Assembly (NCBI GenBank): GCA_017397765.1
Contig: JAFQIB010000096.1
Span: 1 to 37,307, forward strand
From: Clostridia bacterium
Lineage (GTDB): Bacteria; Bacillota; Clostridia; Christensenellales; Aristaeellaceae
Reading direction: 5' to 3'
DNA: 37,307 bases
Both the position numbers and the translations under genes were made by a program. Under the pieces are notes generated by a model. The model saw nothing but the letters and a program-made list of their open reading frames with translations, was not told the DNA's origin and did no database searches. Below are positions 16,715 through 25,921 of this stretch, piece by piece; within the stretch, counting starts at the first letter, position 1, and each line of letters begins with the position of its first letter.

Positions 16715-17152
16715 ATGGAGAATACTTTCTTTTGCCAATGGTTTAAAGGATTCGAAAAAGGTTTAGATGAAATGGATTTGGACAGCCGAGACTGTCTGTT
16801 GAAGCATTGTGCCAAATGCTGTGCTGATACAGGTGTTTTGCAGTCATATTTGAAGCTATATCAAACTGTGAACGGAGAGCGTGATGCGTTTTACAGCAGA
16901 TTAAGTGAAATTGGTAATGTTCGTGGTGAGATTGTCGTATCTAATAAAGAATATTTCATTTACTTTCCAGAGTGTGCTTGCGATATTCATACTGTTTTTG
17001 GTGTTAATACTAATAATCTATGTGAATGCTCGCGACAAAGCATTATTTATGTGGCAAAGCTCGTATGGAGTGACAACAGAATCCGAGTAGAACAAGTAGA
17101 AACCATTCTATCTGGAGATACGGAATGCAAATTCAGGGTTATATTTGATTAA
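16715..17152 (+). CDS. AT-rich cysteine-rich protein of unknown function
   Basis: A 145-residue protein in a stretch whose base composition and codon use are plainly more AT-rich than all neighbours, which suggests acquisition from elsewhere. It has nine cysteines, including HCAKCC in the N-terminal third, ECAC near residue 89, and CECS near residue 106, and ends with a segment of the form V-E-x-x-E-T-I-x-x-G-D-x-x-C-x-F. That ending recalls small conserved clostridial proteins of the DUF6144/amino-thiazoline hydrolase-like type, but I am unsure. No signal peptide or membrane helix is seen, so it is likely cytosolic, perhaps binding metal. AGAGGA lies 6 bases before the ATG. Terminator-like hairpins close it off on both sides. 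Confidence 0.7.
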   Translation: MENTFFCQWFKGFEKGLDEMDLDSRDCLLKHCAKCCADTGVLQSYLKLYQTVNGERDAFYSRLSEIGNVRGEIVVSNKEYFIYFPECACDIHTVFGVNTNNLCECSRQSIIYVAKLVWSDNRIRVEQVETILSGDTECKFRVIFD

Positions 17153-17280
17153 ATCTCCATCTATCTTATATGCAAATTCCAATTTGTCGAGCTGGTAAAT
17201 AACGCCTCTCCCTCATTGGGTGAGGGCGCGATTATACGCACTGTGCCAGTGCATTGCGTTTATACCCCCCCCTAAGTAAA

Positions 17281-17317
17281 CGAGCATCCGGCATATTCGC
17301 CAGATGCTCGCCTTTTT
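17281..17317. terminator. Terminator between the AT-rich gene and the convergent VanW gene
   Basis: CGAGCATC (17281-17288) pairs with GATGCTCG (17303-17310), with an inner GGC/GCC step across one mismatch, and CCTTTTT follows on the plus strand. On the minus strand the stem is followed by TTT, so it may also end the VanW unit. The rest of the 17153-17412 gap holds smaller hairpins (CCCTCA/TGAGGG near 17208-17224, CACTG/CAGTG near 17239-17252, CTCCC/GGGAG before TTTTT near 17347-17373) and no gene. Confidence 0.75.
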
Positions 17318-17412
17318 CGTTGTGGGATCAATTCATCCTTAAGAATCCTCCCACCGCTGCAGGGGAGTTTTTCGTGTACCACCGATGCAAACCAGCATCA
17401 GCGTTTTGGGGA

Positions 17413-19380
17413 TCACTCGTACGTCCAGGTATCCAGCGGCCGTTCGCTCACACCGACGTAGGTGATCGGCTGGACTGCCGCATAGGTATCATGGAACAGA
17501 TGGGTGCGCTCCACTTCGGTGCCGTCCACATACTTCACCTTGAAGCTGTCCACCTCATAGCCGATCTTGCCGGGGACATCCAGCGTCTCATCCATGTAGA
17601 TGACGTGCTCTGCCTTCTTGTCCGGGACAATGGTCGGTTCCGGGATGGGCACCTCCACCTGGGTGGAAACCAGATCATAGGTGACGCCGGGCTCCAGGGC
17701 CGGGCCGTAGATCTCGCAGACCACCAGATAGTGCTTCTTGTCGATCTTGGGCTTCTTCATCACCTTGGTGACCACATAAATGTTGCTGTTTGTGTTGTTG
17801 CGGAAGACAAAGTCGATCTTCTTGCCGTCATAGTTGACCGTCGCATCCAGGCCGAAGGTGGTGTAGTTGACCTCCAGGGAATGCTGGGTGCGTTTGACGA
17901 TCTCCATATTGGCGCGGACCGCTGCCACGTAGATGGTCGAGGAGACCTGGCAGACGCCGCCGCCGTAGCCCTCCACCTGCTTGCCGTAGGCATACTCAAT
18001 AGCCGTGTAGAAGCCATTCTTCTTCGAGCGGGGGCCGACGATCTCATTGAAGGAGAAGGTCTTGCCCGGCTCGATGCATACGCCGTTGATCAGGTCGCAG
18101 GCGCGCTCCACATTGAGGTTGCGGTTCTCCGTGGAGGTGGTGGAGATGGGCGTATAGTGGGTGCCGATCAGCCGGGTCTGGGATTCCACCATTTCGCGGG
18201 TCACCGCAGGCTGGAGCACCGTGGGCGCGATCTTGATCTCGCCGCTCTCCATCCGGGCGACCATATCGTACACCTGGGTCTTGATGGAGGCCACGTCCAG
18301 ATACTGGCCCGGCACGCCGTCAAACACCTCAAAGGGATTGGTCAGCTGGGGATTGAAGGTCGCATAGGCGTTGGTCGCAGGGACGTACATCCCCTCCGCG
18401 ATCTCGTTGAGGATGCGGTCAATATCCGCCGTATCGCTGCTGGGCAGCGCGGTGGAGGTGTGGAAGGGCTTCGTCTTCAGCGCGTCCATCTCTGCCTTGC
18501 GCAGGGCCACATCGTCGGTGGAATGTCCCTGCTGCCAGGCCTCGTTCAGCGCATCGTCCACATGAACGGTCATGCCCAGGTGGTAGGAATTGATCTCGCC
18601 CAGGTATTCTCCCGCAGGCGTTCTCAGCGCCACATTCCACTCGTCGCACTTGAGCTGTGCACTCTGCTGGACCGTCGATTTGGCTTCCTCATAGGTCATA
18701 CCGCCCAGATGAATGCCATCCACATACACGCCCTCGCAGTAGCGATCCTCATAGGCCTTCACGCTTTCGTAGATGGCCTGATTTTCATTCTCCCGCGTCG
18801 TGTGGCTGTTGACCACGACCACAACGATCAGGATCAGCGCCAGGGCTGCCAGCAGGATAATCATCGTTTTGCGGCTGATGACGGGCTTTCCCCCGCCGCT
18901 GCCGCCGTTTCCGGTATTGGCCGGCTGCTGGTCATAGGCAGGGGTATATCCGCCCACCCATTGGCCGGCGGCATATCCGCCCTGCCAGCTATTGCCGGAT
19001 TGCTGATCCTGCGCAGCGGGATAGGGCTGATTCCAGCTCTGCCCTGCCGGCTGCTGATAGGGCTGGTTCCAGCCCTGCTGGGCTGCTTGCCCCTGCTGCC
19101 AGCCATACTGCTGCGCAGGTGCGTAATACCCCTGCTGCAGCGGGACATTGCCCTGCTGCGGGGGATATCGGCCGTTCCAGGCTGCGCCGTAGGAGGCAGG
19201 GGCCTCCTGCGCGGGCTGCCAGTCTGTCTGGGCAGGCTTTTCCGGCGCCGCAGGCTTCACATAGGAGGCTGCAGGCTTTCCGGGCATGGGAGAGGGGGCG
19301 CTCATTGACGGTTCACCCAGCATTGGATCGGCATAGTGGTCTGCAGAAAAAGATCCCTTGTTGTTATCATAGCCGCTCAT
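17413..19380 (-). CDS. VanW/YoaR-family membrane-anchored protein with Q/P-rich N-terminus
   Basis: A 655-residue protein with three parts. Residues 1-165 are low-complexity, rich in Q, P, G, Y and W, and probably disordered in the cytoplasm. One membrane helix lies at about 172-191. The external part has YoaR-type putative peptidoglycan-binding repeats (about 200-400), the VanW domain (about 415-555, with KTFSFNEIVGPR and GYGGGVCQVSST), and a C-terminal G5-like domain (about 585-650). VanW proteins are common in Firmicutes; some are linked to glycopeptide resistance clusters, but their reaction is unknown and no vanHAX genes are present. The start has AAGGAGG 7 bases upstream. The gene follows the PHP gene by 32 bases in the ftsH unit. 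Confidence 0.88.
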   Translation of the reverse strand: MSGYDNNKGSFSADHYADPMLGEPSMSAPSPMPGKPAASYVKPAAPEKPAQTDWQPAQEAPASYGAAWNGRYPPQQGNVPLQQGYYAPAQQYGWQQGQAAQQGWNQPYQQPAGQSWNQPYPAAQDQQSGNSWQGGYAAGQWVGGYTPAYDQQPANTGNGGSGGGKPVISRKTMIILLAALALILIVVVVVNSHTTRENENQAIYESVKAYEDRYCEGVYVDGIHLGGMTYEEAKSTVQQSAQLKCDEWNVALRTPAGEYLGEINSYHLGMTVHVDDALNEAWQQGHSTDDVALRKAEMDALKTKPFHTSTALPSSDTADIDRILNEIAEGMYVPATNAYATFNPQLTNPFEVFDGVPGQYLDVASIKTQVYDMVARMESGEIKIAPTVLQPAVTREMVESQTRLIGTHYTPISTTSTENRNLNVERACDLINGVCIEPGKTFSFNEIVGPRSKKNGFYTAIEYAYGKQVEGYGGGVCQVSSTIYVAAVRANMEIVKRTQHSLEVNYTTFGLDATVNYDGKKIDFVFRNNTNSNIYVVTKVMKKPKIDKKHYLVVCEIYGPALEPGVTYDLVSTQVEVPIPEPTIVPDKKAEHVIYMDETLDVPGKIGYEVDSFKVKYVDGTEVERTHLFHDTYAAVQPITYVGVSERPLDTWTYE

Positions 19381-19412
19381 CGGCTCCCCTCCTTTCCTTT
19401 TGTTCCTTCATG

Positions 19413-20249
19413 TCATCCTTGGTATTCGTTCATTGCCTGCAGGAGCGCCTGCGTATCCGCTTCTGCGCTGCGCCAGTGGACAGCGGTGCAGCCCGGCTGA
19501 CCATGGCGACTATCGTCACAGTGATAATCGCTGCCGCCGGTGACCAGCAAGCCCATGCGCCGGACCATGGCATCCAGCGGGGCAAAGCCGTGCTTTTCCT
19601 GGGAGGGATGATAGACCTCCACACCCATCAACCCCTGCTTCTGCCAGCTTTCCAGGAGTATGCGCAAGGTCATGTCATCCTTTTCCAGCTCCGCAGGGTG
19701 CGCCAACACCGGCACAAAGCCGTTGCGCCGCAGCAGCGGCAGCGCCTGCGCCATGGTCAGCCGTTCGCCGGCCACATAGGCGGGCCGGCCTTCGCCAAGA
19801 AACCGGTCAAAGGCCTCCTGCGCGGTGCGCACACAGCCCTTGTCCAGCATGGCCCGGACGATGTGCATGCGCCCCACCGTGCCCTCACAGGCCGCGCAGA
19901 GCTGGTCGTAGTCCAGCGGGAAGCCCAGCTCACCGAGCTTCTCCACCATGCGGGCCGCCCGGGTCAGCCGCTTTTCTGCCAACGCATGGACGGTATGGCG
20001 CAATTCCGGCGCCTCCGTGACGCCGTAGCCCAGCAGATGCAGTCCCTTCATGTCCGACAGGGACAGCTCCACGCCGGTGAGCACCGGGATGGGCGTTGCC
20101 CTGCCGCGCAGGCTGTCCGCACCGGCAAAGGTGTCATGATCGGTGACGGCCATGACGGTCACGCCGCGGTCGGCGGCAAAGCGCACCAGCTCCTCCGGCG
20201 GCAGCAGACCGTCGGAGGCAGTGGTATGCATGTGCAGATCAGGCTTCAT
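19413..20249 (-). CDS. PHP-domain phosphoesterase (RNase AM/TrpH-like)
   Basis: A 278-residue metal-dependent phosphoesterase. Metal ligands are seen as [11 protein letters not shown] (H6, H8, D13), TDHDT (D37-H38-D39), GVELS, LAHP, a YHP step and GGSDYH, the pattern of the TrpH/YciV group that hydrolyses 3',5'-nucleoside bisphosphates and trims RNA 5' ends. The ATG at 20249 is chosen because the protein then opens directly on the PHP motif and overlaps the ftsH stop by 11 bases, a typical coupled arrangement; a longer reading from 20294 is possible but adds unmatched residues. VanW follows. The exact substrate is inferred from the family. Confidence 0.85.
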   Translation of the reverse strand: MKPDLHMHTTASDGLLPPEELVRFAADRGVTVMAVTDHDTFAGADSLRGRATPIPVLTGVELSLSDMKGLHLLGYGVTEAPELRHTVHALAEKRLTRAARMVEKLGELGFPLDYDQLCAACEGTVGRMHIVRAMLDKGCVRTAQEAFDRFLGEGRPAYVAGERLTMAQALPLLRRNGFVPVLAHPAELEKDDMTLRILLESWQKQGLMGVEVYHPSQEKHGFAPLDAMVRRMGLLVTGGSDYHCDDSRHGQPGCTAVHWRSAEADTQALLQAMNEYQG

Positions 20250-22263
20250 TGGTTTCGACGTTCCCGTCGCCGGGATTGTTCCGGGTCTCCCCATCTTTTT
20301 CTGCCTCAGCAGGCTTTTCTGCGGCAGGCTTCTCCTCCCCCAGAATCTCCCGGAGGCTGCGGGGCTTGCCGGCGTCGGTGATCTCGGGTATCTCGCCCGT
20401 TTCCATCAGGCTGACGAATTCCTGGCGGCTCAGCGTCTCGTGCTTGAGCAGCGCTTCGGTCAGCAGCTCCAGCTTGTCGCGGTTGTCCGTCAGAGCCTTA
20501 ATTGCCATGTCGTAGGCGGCCTGGCACAGGCGCTTGACCTCCGCATCGACCCGGGCTGCCGTCTCCTCGGAGAAGCTGCGGCTCTGGCCGAATTCCATGC
20601 CCACGAAGACTTCCTGATCGCTGTCCAGATACACCGGACCGATCTCCTCGCTCATGCCGAACATGGTCACCATCCGGCGGCACGTTTCGGTAGCGCGCTG
20701 CAGATCGCTGGTCGCGCCGGTGCCGAATTCGCCCAGCACCAGCTTCTCCGCCGCATGGCCGCCCATCAGCACGGCAACGTCGGACATGAGCTGATTCTGC
20801 ATGCTCATCTCGTCCTCCGTGCTGGGGAGGGACAGGGTGTGGCCGCCGGTGCGGCCGCGGGGCACGATGGTCACCAGATGTACGTCATCCGCATCCGGCA
20901 GCACATGGCTGACGACGGCATGGCCGCCCTCATGGATGGCAACGATGCGGCGGTCACGGTCAGTAACCTTGTGGCTGCGCTTTTCCGGGCCCATCTGGAT
21001 GCGGGCGATCGCGTCCAGCATCAGCTGCTGGTCAATCTCCTTCTTGCGGGCGCGGGCGGCCAGGATCGCCGCCTCATTCATCATGTTTTCCAGGTCGGCG
21101 CCGGTGGCGAAGGGCGTGCGCTTGGCCAGCGTCTTCAGATCCACATCCGCCGCCAGGGGCTTGCCCTTGGTATGCACCTTCATGATGGCCACGCGGCCGT
21201 CCAGATCGGGATAATTGACGGTAATGGTCCGGTCGAAGCGGCCCGGACGCAGCAGGGCGGGATCCAGGATATCCCGGCGGTTGGTGGCCGCCATGACGAT
21301 CACGCCTTCGTTGACCGCAAAGCCGTCCATCTCCACCAGCAGCTGGTTCAGTGTCTGCTCGCGCTCATCATGACCGCCGCCCAGACCCGCGCCGCGATGG
21401 CGGCCCACCGCGTCGATCTCATCGATGAACACAATCGCCGGAGCGCTGCGCTTGGCCTGATCGAACAGATCGCGCACGCGGCTTGCGCCAACGCCCACGA
21501 ACATCTCCACGAAGTCAGAGCCGGAGATGGAGAAGAAGGGCACGCCCGCCTCGCCTGCCACGGCCTTGGCCAGCAGCGTCTTACCGGTGCCGGGAGGGCC
21601 CACGAGCAGCACGCCCTTGGGGATGCGTGCGCCCATTTCGATGTAGGTGCGGGGATTACGCAGGAAATCGACCATCTCCTGCAGCTCCTCCTTCTCCTCG
21701 TCCGCGCCGGCCACGTCATCAAAGGTGACCTTGTTCTTGCCGGGCTCGCCCACGCGGGCATGCGCCTTGCCGAAGTTCATCACCTTGCCGTTGCCGCCGC
21801 CCTGGGCACGGAAGAGCATCACGAACAGGAAAATCATCGAGCCGATCATCAGCAGGGTCGGCAGCAGGGACACCCAGATGGACACCGTTTCCGGCGCCAT
21901 GGGGATGATCTGGAAGGTCAGATCGCCGTCGCCCACCGTGTCGGGGCTGATGCCCTGCGCCTTGGCCTGGCGCTTGTAGGCCTCCTGGCGGAAGCTTTCA
22001 ATATCGGTGATCGTGGCTTCAAAATCATAAGCGCCTTCCGGGAAGCGGGACTCCGGGATCTCCGAGCCCGTCTTCAGACCCCACAGCTTCGTGCCGCGGA
22101 TGGCGACGCTCTTGACCTCGCCTGCGTCGATCATCTCCCACAGCTTGGCATAAGTGACTTCACGGTTCTGCATGCCCGCCAGGCTGCCGTTGATCAGCAG
22201 CGCGACGATCAGGAAGGCGCCGAGCACCACAAGATAGCCCGTCCAGCCTCTGTTACGTTTCAA
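20239..22263 (-). CDS. ftsH: ATP-dependent membrane zinc protease FtsH
   Basis: A 674-residue membrane AAA+ protease. Two helices at about 8-28 and 128-152 enclose a short external domain. The AAA module has Walker A GPPGTGKT (222-229), Walker B IVFIDEID (277-284) and the second region of homology near 328-343. The peptidase site is HEGGH at 444-448. The C-terminus is charged and rich in A, E and K. FtsH degrades misfolded and regulatory membrane proteins. The start is TTG at 22263 with GGAGG 8 bases upstream. It follows hpt, as in Bacillus (tilS-hpt-ftsH), but has its own promoter, and overlaps the PHP gene downstream. Confidence 0.97.
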   Translation of the reverse strand: MKRNRGWTGYLVVLGAFLIVALLINGSLAGMQNREVTYAKLWEMIDAGEVKSVAIRGTKLWGLKTGSEIPESRFPEGAYDFEATITDIESFRQEAYKRQAKAQGISPDTVGDGDLTFQIIPMAPETVSIWVSLLPTLLMIGSMIFLFVMLFRAQGGGNGKVMNFGKAHARVGEPGKNKVTFDDVAGADEEKEELQEMVDFLRNPRTYIEMGARIPKGVLLVGPPGTGKTLLAKAVAGEAGVPFFSISGSDFVEMFVGVGASRVRDLFDQAKRSAPAIVFIDEIDAVGRHRGAGLGGGHDEREQTLNQLLVEMDGFAVNEGVIVMAATNRRDILDPALLRPGRFDRTITVNYPDLDGRVAIMKVHTKGKPLAADVDLKTLAKRTPFATGADLENMMNEAAILAARARKKEIDQQLMLDAIARIQMGPEKRSHKVTDRDRRIVAIHEGGHAVVSHVLPDADDVHLVTIVPRGRTGGHTLSLPSTEDEMSMQNQLMSDVAVLMGGHAAEKLVLGEFGTGATSDLQRATETCRRMVTMFGMSEEIGPVYLDSDQEVFVGMEFGQSRSFSEETAARVDAEVKRLCQAAYDMAIKALTDNRDKLELLTEALLKHETLSRQEFVSLMETGEIPEITDAGKPRSLREILGEEKPAAEKPAEAEKDGETRNNPGDGNVETNEA

Positions 22264-22316
22264 AACAGGTTCCTCCTTTTGTTCAGGCAGGCAGCCGCCG
22301 GCAGGAAGCTGCCATC

Positions 22317-22344
22317 ATAATATACGCATTGTTCCGCCTCGCAA
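22317..22344 (-). promoter_or_regulatory. Probable promoter of ftsH
   Basis: On the minus strand TTGCGA (22344-22339) and TATTAT (22322-22317) are separated by 16 bases in the 134-base gap after hpt. The leader that follows can fold a GGCAGC/GCTGCC hairpin. This would let ftsH respond separately from tilS-hpt. Confidence 0.65.
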
Positions 22345-22397
22345 GCATAAATATCAGCGGATATGCCTGTCTAAGCTGGAAATCAGCGGCGGACGGA

Positions 22398-22964
22398 TCA
22401 ATCCTCCGGCGCATAGACCCGGGGCGAAAGCACGCCGATGTCCGGCAGGTTGCGGTATTTTTCCGCATAGTCCAGCCCGTAGCCCACGACAAACTCGTCC
22501 GGAATGGTAAAGCAGAAATAATCTGCCTTCAGGTCCACGCGGCGGCGTTCCGGCTTGTCCAGCAGGGTTGCGATCCGGATGGAGGCCGCCCCGCGGGTCG
22601 ACAGGTACTTTTTCAGGTAGCTCAGCGTCATGCCGGAATCGACGATATCCTCCACGATCAGCACGTCCATGCCGGTGATGTCCACCGTCAGATCCTTGAC
22701 CAGGTTGACCACGCCGGAGGTCTTCGTCGATGCACCGTAGCTGGACACCGCCATGAACTCCGTCTTCAGGGGCAGGTCAATGGAGCGCATCAGATCAGAG
22801 AAGAACACGACGCTTCCCTTCAGGATGCCCACCAGCAGCAGCTCCCTGCCCTGGTAATCCTGGGTGATCTGACGGCCCAGCTTGTCCACTGCCGCCGCGA
22901 TATCTTCCCGGGTGACGAGGATGCTTTTCAGGTCGCCGTAGAGCTTTGCGTTGGTTTCAATCAT
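22398..22964 (-). CDS. hpt: Hypoxanthine phosphoribosyltransferase
   Basis: A purine-salvage enzyme of 188 residues that joins hypoxanthine or guanine to PRPP. The PRPP-binding loop is VEDIVDSGMT (about 104-113), preceded by the VGILKGSVVFFSDL segment and followed by the purine-binding FVVGYGLDYAEKYRNLP region, all typical of bacterial HPRT. Longer in-frame reading is possible, but the ATG at 22964 has GGAGG 8 bases upstream and gives the family start. It lies 22 bases after tilS and before ftsH, the conserved Firmicute order. Confidence 0.95.
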   Translation of the reverse strand: MIETNAKLYGDLKSILVTREDIAAAVDKLGRQITQDYQGRELLLVGILKGSVVFFSDLMRSIDLPLKTEFMAVSSYGASTKTSGVVNLVKDLTVDITGMDVLIVEDIVDSGMTLSYLKKYLSTRGAASIRIATLLDKPERRRVDLKADYFCFTIPDEFVVGYGLDYAEKYRNLPDIGVLSPRVYAPED

Positions 22965-22986
22965 GGGGAGATCCTCCGTTTCCATC

Positions 22987-24276
22987 TCATCCGCGCCGCC
23001 AGGGGAAATCCTGCTCCCACCGGACAAGCACCGGATCGTCTGCCTCATTCTGTCGATTCATTGCGCCCGCGCCCACGCCGCCGCACAGCAGCACCTCGCT
23101 GCCCCGGCACAAAAGCGGAACGCTGTCGCGGAAGGCCGCATCCACGCGGCGGTTGACAAAGTAATCCTGCAGGGACTGCCTGCCCTCGCTGCCGAAGGGC
23201 CGGATGAAATCCCCCCGTCGGCGGCTTCTGACCGTGCAGTCCGCCAGCCAGGCGCGGGGCATGGCCTGACAGGTTTTCCCGTCGCCGGGATCGCCCGTCC
23301 AGTGCTCCAGCCGGAGCAGGGGGCTGTCTGCCGCAGGCATTTCCGGGATGGGCTTTGCGCCCTCCGGGGAGATCAGGTGAAGATGGGTCCAGCCCCGCTG
23401 GCCGTACCAGCCGCCGGGCAGATTGCATCTTTGGGCCGCGGGTGCTTCCAGCAGGCCGCACAGCGCCTCCGTCTGCTCGGCAGAAAGGCCGCGTTCCTCC
23501 CGTGGACAGGCCGCACCGGCCCACCAGGCCCGCAGGATGCGGCGCTGCATCCCCTTTTGCTGCGCTTGCAGCGCGTCAATGGGCAGCGCACACCCCGGAT
23601 GGGCCTTCAGGAAGGCGTCCGTCAGGGCGGCAAGCACTGCTTCATCCTCCGCCAGCAGCGAAGCCGCGGAGGCGATCCGTTGGGCTGCGCCGGGGGCAAG
23701 CTGCTCCAGCCGGGGCAGGATATCCGCCCGCAGCGCATTGCGCAGGTAGCGGGGATCGGCGTTGGAGTCATCCTCTCGCCAGGTCTGGCCCTTCTCCATC
23801 AGGATTGCCCGGAGCTCTGCGCGGGATACCGTCAGCAGCGGCCGGAGGACACGCATGCCCTCCATCAGGGTATCGGCTGCCATGCCGGTCAAGCCGCTGA
23901 GGCCGCTGCCCCTGAGCAAATGGAGCAGCAGCGTCTCCGCCTGATCGTCCCGGTGATGGGCCAGTGCCAGCGCATCGGCGCCGCAAGCCGCCATCGCCTG
24001 CCGGAAGAAGCCGTAGCGCACCTGCCGGGCCCAGCCTTCGCCGGGATTTTCCGGCGGCTCCGCCCGGTAAACCAGCAGCGGCACCCGCTTTTCCTCGCAC
24101 AGGGCCCGGACAAAGGCTTCATCGCCGTCCGACCGTTCACCCCGCAAGCCGTGATTGACATGCACCGCCGTCAGCTCCGCATCCGTCTCCTTCAACAGCA
24201 GCAGCAGCGCCACGCTGTCCGCGCCGCCGGAAAGACCGACCAGCAGCCGGGGCGGCAGCTGCAGCCCCTTAATCAT
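22987..24276 (-). CDS. tilS: tRNA(Ile)-lysidine synthase
   Basis: A 429-residue PP-loop ATPase that modifies C34 of the tRNA-Ile reading AUA, an essential step for decoding. The PP-loop SGGADS is at 16-21, the NHGLRGERSDGDE segment follows, then the HHRDDQAETLLL motif near 120-131 and a C-terminal substrate-binding region. The ATG at 24276 overlaps the stop of the preceding membrane-protein gene by 8 bases and opens a few residues before the PP-loop, as in the family; longer readings are out of register with homology. No clear ribosome binding site is seen, so coupling to the upstream gene is likely. Confidence 0.92.
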   Translation of the reverse strand: MIKGLQLPPRLLVGLSGGADSVALLLLLKETDAELTAVHVNHGLRGERSDGDEAFVRALCEEKRVPLLVYRAEPPENPGEGWARQVRYGFFRQAMAACGADALALAHHRDDQAETLLLHLLRGSGLSGLTGMAADTLMEGMRVLRPLLTVSRAELRAILMEKGQTWREDDSNADPRYLRNALRADILPRLEQLAPGAAQRIASAASLLAEDEAVLAALTDAFLKAHPGCALPIDALQAQQKGMQRRILRAWWAGAACPREERGLSAEQTEALCGLLEAPAAQRCNLPGGWYGQRGWTHLHLISPEGAKPIPEMPAADSPLLRLEHWTGDPGDGKTCQAMPRAWLADCTVRSRRRGDFIRPFGSEGRQSLQDYFVNRRVDAAFRDSVPLLCRGSEVLLCGGVGAGAMNRQNEADDPVLVRWEQDFPWRRG

Positions 24277-25666
24277 CGGGAATGGGTGCGCCGCAGACAT
24301 TGCAGGGGCGCAGTTCATTGTAGGGCGACTGATCCAGATCCACAAAGCGGAAGGAGGCCATGGGCTTGTACTTCTTGCCCACGCTCTGGCAGTCGGGGTC
24401 CAGGTGGTACATGGAGCCGCCGTTGGCGTTGTAATACAGGATCGTCTCCGGCGTGCCGGTGTACAGGGGCGGCTGGGTGGGCGTGGTATTGGCCGACACC
24501 GCTGTCTCCGTGGCCGTTTCCTTTTCATTGGAGGCCAGGGACTGGGGATCGACGTACCAGATGCCGTCTTCCTTCTTCATCAGCACCTTGAAGGCATACC
24601 TGTCCATCTTGGACACGCCGTTGTTCTTGTCGATGGTCACCTTGACCGTCGCGGTGCGCAGCGCGTCGCTGTCGGTGCCGGTGATATGGGTGACCTCATA
24701 GTCATCCTGGGGCGTCCGGTTCAGCAGCAGGACGAAGAGCGCATTGGCGGGCTTGTCCACCGACGCACGCCAGGAGGGCGCAGTCAGGGAGAGCATGGCC
24801 TCGTCATTGCCCACCGACCAGAAGTAGAAGAAGGACATCAGCTGCTCCACCGCGCTGTCCGCCGCGTCCTCGGGCGCTGGGGTGGCAGTGGGCTGCGAAA
24901 TGGGGGTGAACTGCTGCATCTGCACGGCGCCCGCTTGCTGCTGGGCCGCATTGTTCCCGCCCTGGACATTGTTGTTCTGCGCATCGCGGGGCGCGCCGCC
25001 AAGAGCGCCCACCAGCGCGATCACCGCCATCACGCCCAGCACCATGGACAACGTCAGGCGCATGTTGGGCGATACGATATCCTTCATCCACATCAGCACG
25101 ATGCCTGCCACCGCACCTGCCAGGAACACCCACTTGAGAGCGGGCACGCCCAGCGCCATGGCCAGGATGAAGAGCACCGGCAGCACGCCGAAGAGGATCA
25201 CCTTGCCGATCACGTCCAGCGGAACCTCGAATTTCTTTTCCTGGGGCTGGCTGTAATAGCCGCTGTACCCCGTGCCGTAGCCCTGCTGCACCTGCTGGCC
25301 CATCTGGTTGAACTGGGGATAGGCCTGCTGGGCGCCGGGCTGCTGGGGCGTCCCCTGCCCGTAGAACTGCTGGGGCTGGGGGCCTGCAGGCTGCTGAGGC
25401 GCGTAGGGCTGCCAGGTCTGCTGCTGGTATGCCTGCTGCTGGGGATGCGGCTGCTGCTGATAGGTCTGCACCGGCTGGAAGGGCTGGGAAAAGCTCTGCA
25501 CAGGCTGCTGGGGCTGGGTGAAGCCCTGCTGGCCGTACATCGGCTGACCGCCCGCTGCGTCCGGCTGATAGGGATTGGGCTGCACAGGATACTGCGCCGG
25601 ATTCGCCTGATTGCCCTGCTGGCCCCAGGCGGAGGGATCTCCATAGGGAGGCTGACCGTTATTCAT
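24269..25666 (-). CDS. Q/P-rich membrane protein with NTF2-like domain and C-terminal HxxxxC/CxxC motif
   Basis: A 465-residue protein of unknown function with a mosaic plan. Residues 1-145 are Q-, P-, Y- and G-rich and probably disordered. Three membrane helices lie at about 153-172, 176-195 and 204-224. A P/T-rich linker leads to a folded domain at about 270-375 with an NTF2-like look (ending in EDGIWYVDP). The last 60 residues carry H421, C426 and PCNVC (C455, C458), resembling small zinc-binding knuckles. The ATG at 25666 is taken because AGGA lies upstream and the Q-rich tail starts there; a 36-residue upstream extension would run over the promoter. It leads the tilS-hpt group. The N-terminal tail resembles that of the VanW protein. 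Confidence 0.75.
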   Translation of the reverse strand: MNNGQPPYGDPSAWGQQGNQANPAQYPVQPNPYQPDAAGGQPMYGQQGFTQPQQPVQSFSQPFQPVQTYQQQPHPQQQAYQQQTWQPYAPQQPAGPQPQQFYGQGTPQQPGAQQAYPQFNQMGQQVQQGYGTGYSGYYSQPQEKKFEVPLDVIGKVILFGVLPVLFILAMALGVPALKWVFLAGAVAGIVLMWMKDIVSPNMRLTLSMVLGVMAVIALVGALGGAPRDAQNNNVQGGNNAAQQQAGAVQMQQFTPISQPTATPAPEDAADSAVEQLMSFFYFWSVGNDEAMLSLTAPSWRASVDKPANALFVLLLNRTPQDDYEVTHITGTDSDALRTATVKVTIDKNNGVSKMDRYAFKVLMKKEDGIWYVDPQSLASNEKETATETAVSANTTPTQPPLYTGTPETILYYNANGGSMYHLDPDCQSVGKKYKPMASFRFVDLDQSPYNELRPCNVCGAPIPDD

Positions 25667-25781
25667 CCGTGTTCCTGTCCTTTCTGTATCCTTCAATATC
25701 TTTTCCTTTTGCATGTGGCTTTTGTTATGCGGCGTTGGTTTTTTCCACGACAAATAAAGCGTGAACCCCGCCACATCTTAC

Positions 25782-25809
25782 AGTATAACACAAAAACCTT
25801 CAATGTAAA
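25782..25809 (-). promoter_or_regulatory. Probable promoter of the membrane protein-tilS-hpt unit
   Basis: On the minus strand TTTACA (25809-25804) and TATACT (25787-25782) are 16 bases apart, in an AT-rich patch about 120 bases before the first gene. Confidence 0.65.
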
Positions 25810-25858
25810 CAGTCTAATTGTAAATTTCCTTTGAATTCCACCGGCGATCCGCCCCCGG

Positions 25859-25888
25859 TTGCATAAAGTGGCGCGGCGCACATATCCT
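25859..25888 (+). promoter_or_regulatory. Possible sporulation-type promoter of the LysM gene
   Basis: CATATCCT (25881-25888) fits the CATANNNT form of -10 boxes used by sporulation factors SigE/SigK, and TTGCATAA (25859-25866) lies 14 bases ahead as a partial SigE-like -35. No good sigma-A promoter was seen. This is a pattern match only. Confidence 0.3.
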
Positions 25889-25921
25889 TCAGCGAACGAT
25901 CTCATGAAAGGAGCATCCGCC

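Noticed and set aside
17413-19380. VanW gene as evidence of a vancomycin-resistance cluster
   Set aside because: No vanH, vanA/B, vanX or related regulator is present; VanW-type proteins are widespread without resistance.
20250-20294. Longer N-terminus for the PHP protein
   Set aside because: The extra 15 residues do not match the family and increase the overlap with ftsH; the ATG at 20249 opens right at the metal motif.
17254-22320. Long plus-strand frames (684 and 725 codons) over the VanW and ftsH genes
   Set aside because: Antisense to genes with clear domains; low-complexity products without family features.
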